From CAVQND01 sp964653485 (GTDB lineage Bacteria; Verrucomicrobiota; Verrucomicrobiia; Limisphaerales; UBA8199), in NCBI GenBank assembly GCA_964653485.1, contig CAZZFF010000010.1:1-64000 (forward strand): a DNA stretch of 64,000 nt, in the 5' to 3' direction. The notes below the pieces were generated by a model that ran no database searches, was not told where the DNA came from, and saw nothing but the letters and a program-made list of their open reading frames with translations. Of this stretch, positions 17,194 through 25,898 are shown one piece after another. Made by a program: the position numbers and the translations under genes. The stretch's first letter is position 1, and every line of letters begins with the position of its first letter.

Positions 17194-19989
17194 TCAGCGC
17201 GGCGGAAACTCGAACGTGATCTTTCCCAGGCCGTCCATGACCAGAAACGCTGAGAAAGGGCGTCCGCTCTTGGAGATGAACTTGGAGAGCAAGTCGGTCC
17301 GTTTTTCGGAGAGCAGGCGGGCGGCTTGTGAGCGGTCCAGGGGTTGCTGCAATATGCTCTTGTTGATCTTGAATTTGCACGGAGCTTTGTCCGCCTGCGA
17401 GCGTTCACAGAGATAAGCGGCCTCGCTATCGAAAACCCGGCCGCCGCACTTTGGACATTTGCCGAGTGGTTCCTGGGAACTGAAATCGAGTTTGGGGCCT
17501 GGGGCCTGGGGTTGGGCCGAGGCGCGGCGGGCGGACTTGGCCTTGGCGGCCCTGGGCTGGAACTCGAAGGCCACCTCGCCGTCCTTTAGCACCAGGAACG
17601 CCTTGAAAGGCCGGCCCTTCTTCGAGATGAATTTGTCGAGCAAATCGGTCTTGCCGGTCTCGAGCAGCTTCTTCATCTGGGGCCGCTCGACGCGTTGCTG
17701 GAGGATGAGTTTGCCGGTGCGAAAGGCGCAAGAGCGCGAGGGTCCCACCGCGCACTCACAGACGTAATGCATGGGCATTTCGAAGACGGGATGCTGGCAC
17801 TTGGGGCACTTGCCGAGCGGCTCCTGGCCGGTGAAATCAACCGGGGCGGCGGTCTCGTTGGCCTTGGGCTTGTCGACCCCAAAGTCGAATTCAGGTTTGA
17901 GCTCCGGCGTGAGCTTGATGACGGCGTCGAAGGGCTTGCCCAGCTTGCTGCGGAACCCGGCCAGGGGGCCGACATGGCCTTTGGCGATGAGTTCCTCGAC
18001 TTCGGGGATTTCGAGTTGCCTGCTGGCGACGATCTTCCAGAGTCCGAAATCGCACTTTTGGCACTGGAACTTTTTGTAGTTCTCGTGAATCTCGCCGCCG
18101 CATTTTGGACACGGGACCTTGAGCGTGCCAAAGTCTCCCGGCACCGTGTCGCTCTCATGGCGGCGGGCCTTCTCGACGATTTCCCGCGTCATGTCGGCGA
18201 TTTGGGTCATGAACTCGCCGCGCCCCATCTGGCCGCGGGCCATTCGGCGGAGCTTGAACTCCCAGTCCCCGGTCAGTTCAGGGGAGGAAAGTTCGGGAAT
18301 GCTCAGGCCGCGCAGGAGGGCCAGGAGCGAAAAGGCCTTGGCGGTGGGCTGGAGGTCCCGGCCCTGTCGCAAGACATACTTTTCGTAAATCAGACCCTCG
18401 ATGATCTGGGCGCGCGTGGCGGGAGTCCCAAGCCCCTTCTCCTGCATCGCCTGGCGCAACTCTTCGTCCTCGACCAGTTTGCCGGCGCCTTCCATCGCGC
18501 TGAGCAGCGTGGCCTCGGTGAACCGCGCGGGCGGCTTGGTCTGGGCGGCCACCACCTCGACCTTGGCTGTGGCGACCGTTTCCCCGGGCTGCACCGGGGT
18601 CAGCCTCGGCGTATCGTCCGTCTCGGCCTCTCTCCCGTAAACCGCAAGCCAGCCTGCGCTCACCAGGACTTTCCCCACGCTCTTGAAAGGCTCCGCCTCC
18701 ACCCGGGTAATGCGCGTGGTCTCCAGAAACTCCGCCGCCGGGTAGAAAACCGCCAGGAACCGCTTGGTCACCATGTCGTAGAGCTTCGCCTCCGCTTCGG
18801 TGAGGTTTCCCGGCGGCTGGGTTGTGGGAATGATGGCAAAGTGATCCGAGATTTTGGCGTTGTTGAAAATCCGCTTGTTGGGTTTGACCCAGGCGCTCTT
18901 GAGAATCTGGCCTGCGAAGGGGCCGTATTGGGTCTTCCCGAGCATATCGAGCGTCTTGTTGACCGTCTCGATGTAATCCTCCGGCAGCGCGCGCGAATCG
19001 GTCCGCGGATACGTCAGGACCTTGTGCCTCTCATAAAGGGCTTGGGCCAGGGTAAGGGTCGTCTTGGCGGAAAAGCCGAAGCGTCCATTGGCCTCCCGCT
19101 GCAAGGTGGTCAGGTCGTAAAGCAACGGGGAAAGTTGAGTGGCCGGCTTGCTCTCTTCGGTAACGATGCCCGGTTTGCCCACGCACTTGTCGCGGATCGC
19201 CTCCGCCCGCTTGACATCCCAGAGGCGCTCGGGCTTTAACTCCGCCTCGCCGTCTTTCCGAGTGAATTGTTCGTCGAACCAGCGCCCGCCGTATTCGCCC
19301 GCTTGGGCGGCAAACGTGCCGTGGACCTCCCAGTAATCGCGCGACACGAAGGTCTTGATGCGCTCCTCCCTCTCAACCAGGATGGCCAGCGTCGGCGTTT
19401 GCACCCGCCCGACCGTCGTGAGATGAAAGCCGCCGGTCTTGGAATTGAAGGCCGTCATGGCCCGGGTGCCGTTGATGCCCACCAGCCAATCGGACTCCGA
19501 CCGGCACACCGCGGCATCCGCCAGCGGAAGCATAGACGCATCGTCCCGAAGGTGGGCGAAACCATCGCGAATGGCCGCCGGCGTCATCGACTGCAGCCAC
19601 AGCCGCTGGATCGGCTTCTTGCTCCCGGAAAACTGGACGATATAGCGAAAAATCAACTCCCCCTCCCGCCCGGCATCACAGGCGTTGATCAACAAGTCCA
19701 CGTCCGGACGCTTGATAAGCTTGAGCAGGATTTTGAGCCTCGACTCATTCCGCTCGATCGGCTGCAGGTCGAAATGCGGTGGAATCACAGGCAGATGCGC
19801 AAAAGTCCATTTCCCCCGCTTCACCTCGAATTCCTCCGGCACGCAGAGCTGAAGGAGATGGCCGACGGCGGAGGAAAGGACATACCGCTCGCTTTCGTAA
19901 AAGTCGGCGGCGCGCTTGAAACCCCCGAGCGCCTTGGCGATGTCGCCGGCGACAGAGGGTTTCTCCGCGATGATCAGTGCTTTAGCCAT
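17194..19989 (-). CDS. topB: DNA topoisomerase III (type IA), 931 aa
   Basis: The ATG at 19989 gives MAKALIIAEKPSVAGDIAKA, the standard start of topoisomerase III. A longer in-frame extension upstream has no similarity and is left out. The Toprim domain occupies about 1-150, with the acidic metal site in CDAGREGELIFRY near residue 105. The catalytic tyrosine lies in LTYPRTDSRALP near 325. The C-terminal 300 residues contain a CPKCGGEIHENYKKFQCQKC zinc-finger-like module followed by topoisomerase C-terminal repeats (KGRPFKAFLVLKDG, SGRPFSAFLVMDG), each preceded by CPKC. It removes negative supercoils and decatenates recombination intermediates. Helicase and nuclease genes lie upstream on the same strand, with one heme-protein gene between. 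Confidence 0.95.
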   Translation of the reverse strand: MAKALIIAEKPSVAGDIAKALGGFKRAADFYESERYVLSSAVGHLLQLCVPEEFEVKRGKWTFAHLPVIPPHFDLQPIERNESRLKILLKLIKRPDVDLLINACDAGREGELIFRYIVQFSGSKKPIQRLWLQSMTPAAIRDGFAHLRDDASMLPLADAAVCRSESDWLVGINGTRAMTAFNSKTGGFHLTTVGRVQTPTLAILVEREERIKTFVSRDYWEVHGTFAAQAGEYGGRWFDEQFTRKDGEAELKPERLWDVKRAEAIRDKCVGKPGIVTEESKPATQLSPLLYDLTTLQREANGRFGFSAKTTLTLAQALYERHKVLTYPRTDSRALPEDYIETVNKTLDMLGKTQYGPFAGQILKSAWVKPNKRIFNNAKISDHFAIIPTTQPPGNLTEAEAKLYDMVTKRFLAVFYPAAEFLETTRITRVEAEPFKSVGKVLVSAGWLAVYGREAETDDTPRLTPVQPGETVATAKVEVVAAQTKPPARFTEATLLSAMEGAGKLVEDEELRQAMQEKGLGTPATRAQIIEGLIYEKYVLRQGRDLQPTAKAFSLLALLRGLSIPELSSPELTGDWEFKLRRMARGQMGRGEFMTQIADMTREIVEKARRHESDTVPGDFGTLKVPCPKCGGEIHENYKKFQCQKCDFGLWKIVASRQLEIPEVEELIAKGHVGPLAGFRSKLGKPFDAVIKLTPELKPEFDFGVDKPKANETAAPVDFTGQEPLGKCPKCQHPVFEMPMHYVCECAVGPSRSCAFRTGKLILQQRVERPQMKKLLETGKTDLLDKFISKKGRPFKAFLVLKDGEVAFEFQPRAAKAKSARRASAQPQAPGPKLDFSSQEPLGKCPKCGGRVFDSEAAYLCERSQADKAPCKFKINKSILQQPLDRSQAARLLSEKRTDLLSKFISKSGRPFSAFLVMDGLGKITFEFPPR

Positions 19990-20119
19990 GGTTTCCAAAC
20001 GAACCGTCGGAAAATGGCCCAACGGCCGGCGGATGTCAAAAGGAATGCGGGGGGCCGGCGCCTTGTCCCGGAGGGACATCACGTTTGCGCCAGAGCGGGA
20101 TTTCCGAAAAACATGGATG

Positions 20120-22769
20120 TTAGAACCGCATGGGGCCGGGCCATGGGCTGCGGGAAGGGGCGCTGCGGCCCAGGAGGGCGCTAAGGTTGTCCTGCTCGAC
20201 TTCCTCCATCTGTCTGCGCTTTTCGGCGAAGTGCTCGTAGCGCTTTATCTCGCTCTCCGTCCAGGCGTTGGCTTCAATGTAGCTGCCACAGTAGGGCACC
20301 AGCAAATCAATCCAGCACGCGAGCTTCTCAAGTTCCTCGCGGGAGAGGGTCTCCTGCTTGTGTCCCTTTACCAGGAGCGTGAGCAGGTCGCTGCGGACGG
20401 CCCCCGCGAAGCAGGGCGGCAAGGGCTCGGGCGGCGATTGAGCGCCAATCCAGTTGACCACCCGTCCCCGGCACTCGCCCCGAAACGGGCCCGATGAGCC
20501 TGTCCCCCCGTCTCTTGTGGATTGGGTGAGAACGAGGTAGGAGTCGCTCCACTTTCTCTTGGCGCTGGCGTCCGCCGTGACCTCTCCCAGGAGGCTGAAG
20601 GCAAGCTCGTCCCGTGCGGCGGCCGGTGCGGCGGCGCGCGGCGAGGGGGCTTGCCCAAGGACCGGCCGGGAAAGAGCGCCGCTTGCCAGCGCCTGGACCG
20701 GGGCGCGGTCGCGGTGACAGCGGACGCAATGCCGGTCCAGGATCGGCTGGATTTCCTTGGTGAAACTAAACCCGCGCGGGGGCCCATAAAACGGCTCGAG
20801 TTCCTGCGGGCCCGCTTTCATGGCGAGGCTGAATCCGTGGCCCTCGGTTGGAGGGGCTGTATTCTTGTGGTCGTGACAGCCGACACAGGCGAGGTATTCG
20901 CCGGGCTGGAGGGTGCTCCAACTGCGCATGGTCTGAAGGGCGTAGCCGCGCTCGTCCAGCGCCTGGAAATAGACCGGCGCGCGGGCCGGCACGGTGAAAA
21001 GAGCCGAGCCGTCCTCATAGACGGTTGCCTCGCCCAGCACGGTCTTGACGTCCCAGGCGCCGTTGCCAACGGCGACGGGGGTGCATACCAGCGCGCCGCC
21101 GCCGGGGCCGGCGTTGCCGTTGTTGCCGATGCCCGCGGCCCGGAATTCGAGCGCGACCACGCGGAGTTTCTTGACCGCGCCGCGCGGGATGCCGGCCAGG
21201 CCGGGGGCGGCATAGATGTCCTGCATATAGAATGTGCCGAGGCCCGAGGTGTAGTCAACGTGGTTGGCCCACTGGTGAGCGCGCGGGCGGGCGACCAGCG
21301 GCACCGGTTGGGTGCAAGCGACTCGAGGGTCCGAAACCAGCAGCTCGCGCCGCCCCGCCATGTCCATCCAATAAACGCCGAACGCGGCATCGCCGCCGCG
21401 GCCAGGGGGTCTGTCCCATCCCAGGGGCGCGTAAGCCACGAGGCATTCATCGAGGCCCAGGGGATAGGGATACTGCCAGAGTTCCCCCTCCTGACCGTAG
21501 GCATCGATGCGCTCGGCGGGCGTTTGGCGCACCGGGGCGACAAGCTGGACGCCGGTGTTTTCCTGGCGGCCCCTGGCTGGGTCTATGACGGCCAGTTTGC
21601 CCGCCTGGGTCGTGTGGTGGCCGCAGAGGATCGCCAGGACTTGCTGCGAACCCGGGATGCCGCGCGCATGGGCGATGGTCGTCGGGAACCAGCTATTGTT
21701 CCCGTAAAACGCGGTTTGGCCGGTGCCGTCGGGATTCATCTGGAAGAGCGGTTGGGCGAATATCTGCCCCCGGTCGTTGTAGTCCCATCGGGTATAAATC
21801 ACGCGCCCATCGTCCAGCACTTGCGGATAGAGAGTGTGGACCTGGTCAAAGCCCAGGCGGCGCAGGAATCGCCCCTTCGCGTCGCAAGTGTAGAGATTGC
21901 TGACCTCCGTCCACCAGCAATCCACCGTCTGCACGCAGCGCGTCGAACAGAACACGATGTCGTCGTTCGGCAGATACGCCGGCTCGTAGTCCGCGAAGCC
22001 CAGGCCGGACGTAATCTGGGTAACCTGGTTCGACGCCACCTCCAACTCGTACAGATGATAATCATCTTCGTTGAGCGACTTCTTCCAGGCGAACAGGACC
22101 CGCCGCCCGTCCCAGGATACCGCCGGGTCCCGGATGGCCCCTCCGGCATCGGAGACCAAAGTCTTGACCTTGAGCCCGTGCAATTCGAGCGCGCACAACT
22201 CGGTGCCCGGGAGGAAATGACGCTCGTTTTGGGCGTCCGATTGGCCCTCCGTGTAAGCGAAGAAGGACGGGCGAATCGTCCGGTGCTTCACAAAGACGAT
22301 GCGCGGGGCCTTTGCCACAAGCGCCTGGAGCCGGCGCCGGCGCCTTTGCTCGCACGCCCTCGCATAGAGGTCCCACCAACGGCCGTCGCTTCCGGAGACT
22401 TTGTCCCGCAACAACCCTTCGGACTCCTCCCGCAACGGCCGGCCCGGCTCTCCGAGTTCGGCAGCCGCCTTGTCGATCATTTGCCGCTCCAGGCCGCAGC
22501 CCGTGGCCGACTCAAACCACCGTGGAAACCCGGCGCCCCCGTCCTGCATCGCCCAATCCCTCCATCGGGAAGTCATCTTTGACGCGGAACCAAACCGCCG
22601 CCGCGGCTCCTGCCCGCTCCCGGGCCGGAAGCGGCCTCGCGGCGAGGGCCGCCCGCGACGCTACCATGGTCTGGGCCCAGGCCGCTTCCTTAACGTACGG
22701 CTCTGACGCGCAGGCGCGCGCCGCCAAGGCGAGGACAACCGCAATCCGCAAACGCATCCCCGCTTTCAT
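20120..22769 (-). CDS. HzsA-like heme-binding beta-propeller protein, apparent 1-nt frameshift near 22558
   Basis: The main frame (20120-22576, 818 codons) matches the hydrazine-synthase-alpha-related/PD40 family: RDWAMQDGGAGFPRWFESATG, then AYTEGQSDAQNERHFLPG, and beta-propeller blades. Two heme motifs follow, CVGCH (about residue 565) and CVRCH (about 618). It has no signal peptide. A second frame (22512-22769) supplies one: MRLRIAVVLALAARACASEP, then EAAWAQTM and VWFRVKDDFPME. Removing one G of the GGG at 22558-22560 (minus strand) joins them as DDFPMEDWAMQDGG, which fits the family. The gene is therefore either disrupted by a real insertion or carries an assembly error. It starts 20 bp after the DUF790 gene stops. 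An exported heme protein is likely; its substrate is unknown. Confidence 0.8.
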
Positions 22770-22789
22770 ACCTCAATCCAGCGAACTTG

Positions 22790-24022
22790 TCAGCAGCCTT
22801 CGGGCATCGGCTTCCTCGCCTCGACCGCCTGGAGCACGTCGTCCGGGTTGAGGGCGGTCTTGTACAGGATGACGCCGGCGGGGCTGTCTTTCCATGCGGA
22901 CGCGACTGTTTCGGCGACGGCGAGGAGGATGCCCTGGTCCTCGAAGAGCTTGAGTTTCTGAATCTTGGCCTGGAGGTATTCGGGAGTCCAGAAGCCGACG
23001 ATCTCGAAGAGACATTTCCGGCCGTCCTCGTGGCTCAAGACGAAGTCCGGCACGAAAACGGTCTGGCCGCGTTGGAGAACGGCGGTGGCCCGTCTTAGGG
23101 ACCAACCGCGGCGGGGCTCGGTCCCCCACTTCCGCGCGAAGGCCTCCTCGACGGAGGAATCGAATTGGGGCGGCGCGGGCATCTGGCTCTTCAAGCCGGA
23201 TTCCGAAGAGAGTTCAAGCCGAAGGGGCGGGCCGTAGTTTCGGAGCCGGACCTCGGCCTGGAGACTCCAATCGCGGCACGAGAGCAAGGCGGGCAGGAAC
23301 CTCGCCATGCTGGCGCCGTAGCGGCGGGTCTGCCGGAGCACGGAGGCGGGGCCGTCCAGGATGATGGTGTAGCCCGCCCCGGGACCCGGGCGAATGTCGT
23401 GCAGCAATCGCGCCAGCTTCGCGTGAATGATGATGCGCTGGAAATCGGCCCGCGCCTGGATGCGGAGGCGAGTGGCGCGAAAGAGGGCCGCTTGCACCTG
23501 GGCGACATTGTAGCGGGAGAGCAGCGCCTCCGGACTGGGATAGCCGGAGAATTCCTTCAACCGGTTGCACTCGAACACGTCGGCGAATAACTCCGGCTCG
23601 ACCTCGGCCCAGTCCGAGCGGCCGAGCTGGTGGGCAATGGCCCGTTTCGCCTCCGCCTCGGCGTGCTCGAAGAGCCTGTCGCGGGTCTCCACCAGCGGGT
23701 GCATCGGCCCGGCCATGGTGAATACCTTGAGGCGCAGGGCCGCGGCCCGGCCCCGCCGGTCCGTCTCGAACTGCGCGACTTGGTTGTCATCCAGCAGTTT
23801 GCAAAAAGCCTCGATTCGCTGCGGCGGGCAATCCGGTTCGTCGCGAAACACCCCTCGGACGCGCGCGTGCAACTCATGCCGGGTGCGGCCGAGCCCGTTC
23901 TGATAAATGCCCAGCATCTCCCGCGCGTAGTCCAGGTAGCGCAGGTGCCGCCCGCGCGTCAGACGCTCGGGCAGGAGCCGGTCACGGTCGAGCGTGAAAA
24001 TGGCGAGTTCCTTGGTAAGCAT
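22790..24022 (-). CDS. DUF790 nuclease of the Bax1 (XPB-binding) family, 410 aa
   Basis: The start MLTKELAIFTLDRDRLLPE at 24022 is typical of the family and overlaps the helicase gene by 41 bp. A longer frame begins at 24067 but lacks family similarity. The C-terminal third holds the nuclease-like motifs VPDFVLSHEDGRKCLFEIVG, then FWTPEYLQAKIQKLKLF (D...E...K pattern of a PD-(D/E)XK fold). In archaea Bax1 binds XPB and cuts DNA at bubbles or 3' flaps opened by the helicase. Here the partner helicase gene is directly upstream and overlapping, so the same complex is expected, probably in repair of bulky lesions. Confidence 0.88.
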   Translation of the reverse strand: MLTKELAIFTLDRDRLLPERLTRGRHLRYLDYAREMLGIYQNGLGRTRHELHARVRGVFRDEPDCPPQRIEAFCKLLDDNQVAQFETDRRGRAAALRLKVFTMAGPMHPLVETRDRLFEHAEAEAKRAIAHQLGRSDWAEVEPELFADVFECNRLKEFSGYPSPEALLSRYNVAQVQAALFRATRLRIQARADFQRIIIHAKLARLLHDIRPGPGAGYTIILDGPASVLRQTRRYGASMARFLPALLSCRDWSLQAEVRLRNYGPPLRLELSSESGLKSQMPAPPQFDSSVEEAFARKWGTEPRRGWSLRRATAVLQRGQTVFVPDFVLSHEDGRKCLFEIVGFWTPEYLQAKIQKLKLFEDQGILLAVAETVASAWKDSPAGVILYKTALNPDDVLQAVEARKPMPEGC

Positions 24023-25379
24023 CGCTCTTCCTGCGCCGGCGGGACCGGGCCTCCTCTTTGGTCTCACGGCAGACCACCTCGTAGAGGATGGCTTGTTCCT
24101 GGCCGCGCTTTCTCAAGATGCGCCCCAGTCGCTGTTTGGCCTGCTTGGCCGAGGACAGGCCGCCCAGGACCACGGCTATCTTGGCTTCAGGCAGGTCAAC
24201 GCCTTCGTCCAGGACCTGGTTGGCGACAATCGCGCGGAACCGGCCGTCGCGAAAGCCATCGAGGACCTCTCGGCGCTCGTTCTTCCGGCAATGATGCAGC
24301 AGGCACGGGATGAGGAAACGAATCGAGACCTCGCGCGCCATCGCGTTGCTGCCGGTGAATACGAGCACCCGCTGGTCCGCGTGCAGCCGGAACAGGTCGG
24401 CCAGGACTCGCAGTTTCTCGGAAGCCCGGTCCTCGATCGATTGCTTGGCGCGGAGCGCGGCCAGGACCTGGCGGGCCTCGGGGCTCTTGGCGTATTCCTG
24501 CCGCAAGTCGTAGCCTGTGTACTCGGGGTGTTCCTGCCGCCGCCCCTGCATGTACCGGCGTATCGTCTCCGAGCATTGGTCATACCGGGCCTGCTCCTGG
24601 GGCGACAAATAAACGGGGATGCGCTGCACCTCGTACTCGGCGAGGATCGTGCCGCGCGCCTGGGCCAGCGGGAACCGGAAAACCACCGGCCCGATCAGGC
24701 CGTCCAGCGCCGCATCGAGTCCGTCCCCGCGCTCCGGCGTCGCGGTCAACCCGAGGCGAAACGGGGCCGTGCTCATTCGGGCGGCATCGGACCGGAACGG
24801 CCCCGGCAAATGGTGGCACTCGTCAAAAATGAGAAGCGCGAACTCATCGCCGAACTCCTGCATGTGAATGCAGGCGCTGTCATACGTGGTCACGGAAACG
24901 GGGCGCTTGTTGAAGGTGTTGTCCCCGATGATGCCCGCGTCGTAGCCGAGCCGCTCCTGGATGCGCCGGTGCCATTGGTACATCAGGTCCCGCACCGGCG
25001 CGACCACGAGCGTGGTGGCCGCCACCCGGTGCATGAGATGCAGGGCCACCTCCGTCTTGCCGGTCCCGGTGGGCATGACGAGCACCCCGCGCCGGGTCTT
25101 CATCCAGGCGGCCGCGGCCGCCTCCTGGTCCGGCCGCAGCAGGGGCAGATTCGGCCGCGGCCAGGCGATGCCGCCACGGTCCGGGGTCCGGACGAGGTAG
25201 GCGGGCGCCTCCTCGTTCAGGGCGCTGGCTACCGCCTCGTAGTGCAACGCATCGCAACGCCATCCTTCCTCGCGCGCGTCTCGCCGGCACAATCGAGCGA
25301 CACGCTTCGGTGGCGGATTGCGCAGCAGCAGCGTCCCTCGATCAAACTTCAGCGGCGGGCTGTCCCCGGCATGGTCCAT
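23982..25379 (-). CDS. XPB/Rad25-like superfamily 2 DNA helicase, 465 aa
   Basis: Walker A is VMPTGTGKTEVAL, the DEAH-box equivalent is LLIFDECHHL, motif III is LGLTATPERGDG, and motif VI lies in GGLSSAKQAKQRLGRILRKRG. An N-terminal region of about 90 residues (LKFDRGTLLLRNPP) corresponds to the damage-recognition-like part of XPB. XPB unwinds DNA in ATP-driven 3'-5' fashion during repair. The reading frame overlaps the Bax1 nuclease gene by 41 bp. It diverges from the BlaI gene, with 132 bp between starts that carry the BlaI promoter. Confidence 0.93.
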   Translation of the reverse strand: MDHAGDSPPLKFDRGTLLLRNPPPKRVARLCRRDAREEGWRCDALHYEAVASALNEEAPAYLVRTPDRGGIAWPRPNLPLLRPDQEAAAAAWMKTRRGVLVMPTGTGKTEVALHLMHRVAATTLVVAPVRDLMYQWHRRIQERLGYDAGIIGDNTFNKRPVSVTTYDSACIHMQEFGDEFALLIFDECHHLPGPFRSDAARMSTAPFRLGLTATPERGDGLDAALDGLIGPVVFRFPLAQARGTILAEYEVQRIPVYLSPQEQARYDQCSETIRRYMQGRRQEHPEYTGYDLRQEYAKSPEARQVLAALRAKQSIEDRASEKLRVLADLFRLHADQRVLVFTGSNAMAREVSIRFLIPCLLHHCRKNERREVLDGFRDGRFRAIVANQVLDEGVDLPEAKIAVVLGGLSSAKQAKQRLGRILRKRGQEQAILYEVVCRETKEEARSRRRRKSDAYQGTRHFHARP

Positions 25380-25459
25380 GACAGGACGATACCACTTCCG
25401 GCGAAAACCCGAAACACCAAAGCGAAGGCGGAAATCCGAAAATAATTTGAAAAAAAGTA

Positions 25460-25499
25460 TTGACCGTTATTACCACCATGGTAGTATTACCAAAGTAAT
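25460..25499 (+). promoter_or_regulatory. Promoter of blaI with two overlapping operator-like dyads
   Basis: A -35 box TTGACC (25460-25465) and a -10 box TAGTAT (25482-25487) are 16 bp apart. A near-perfect dyad, TACCACCATGGTAGTA (25471-25486), covers the spacer and most of the -10 box. A second dyad, ATTAC-CAAA-GTAAT (25486-25499), covers the expected transcription start. BlaI/MecI repressors bind dyads of the TACTAC...GTAGTA type, so autorepression is the likely design. Confidence 0.75.
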
Positions 25500-25511
25500 T
25501 TATACGCCATT

Positions 25512-25898
25512 ATGTCCAAGTCCAGGATTCATCGGCTCGGCGAGCGGCAACTCGAGATCATGAAAGTGCTCTGGAAGCGGGGCGAGGCGACGGTGGGGGA
25601 GGTGCATGAAGTGGTGGCGGGAGCGCATGACCTGGCCTACACGACGATCGCGACGATGCTGCGAAAGATGGAAGGGCGGCGCCTGGTGTCGCACCGGCTG
25701 GAGGGACGGACTTTCATTTATCGGGCCGCGGTGGAGGAGGCGGCGGTGTCTCGAGGCATGTCGGATGACTTGGTGGATCGCTTGTTCGCCGGGAGTTTGG
25801 CGGACATGGTGAGCCACCTGCTGCGCACGCGCGAGGTCAGCCGAGAGGAGTTATCCAGGCTGGAACGCCTGATAGCCGAGCGAAAGAGGAAGGCATGA
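25512..25898 (+). CDS. blaI: BlaI/MecI/CopY-family transcriptional repressor, 128 aa
   Basis: The whole length fits the family: a winged helix at residues 7-75 (RLGERQLEIMKVLWKRGEAT, YTTIATMLRKMEGRRLVSHR) and a C-terminal dimerisation helix (LLRTREVSREELSRLERLI). The repressor is normally inactivated through cleavage when the membrane peptidase partner senses its signal. The next gene encodes such an M56 peptidase and overlaps by 4 bp. The promoter upstream carries two dyads that match the family's operator type. The ATG is preceded by no clear Shine-Dalgarno sequence and by a leader of only about 18 nt. Confidence 0.92.
   Translation: MSKSRIHRLGERQLEIMKVLWKRGEATVGEVHEVVAGAHDLAYTTIATMLRKMEGRRLVSHRLEGRTFIYRAAVEEAAVSRGMSDDLVDRLFAGSLADMVSHLLRTREVSREELSRLERLIAERKRKA

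Noticed and set aside
17695..19239. A 514-codon plus-strand frame opposite topB
   Set aside because: The minus strand is a clear topoisomerase III; the antisense frame has no known motif.
20522..22582. A long plus-strand open frame (686 codons) opposite the HzsA-like gene
   Set aside because: It mirrors the minus-strand coding region and its protein has no domain or signal sequence. High GC keeps antisense frames open.
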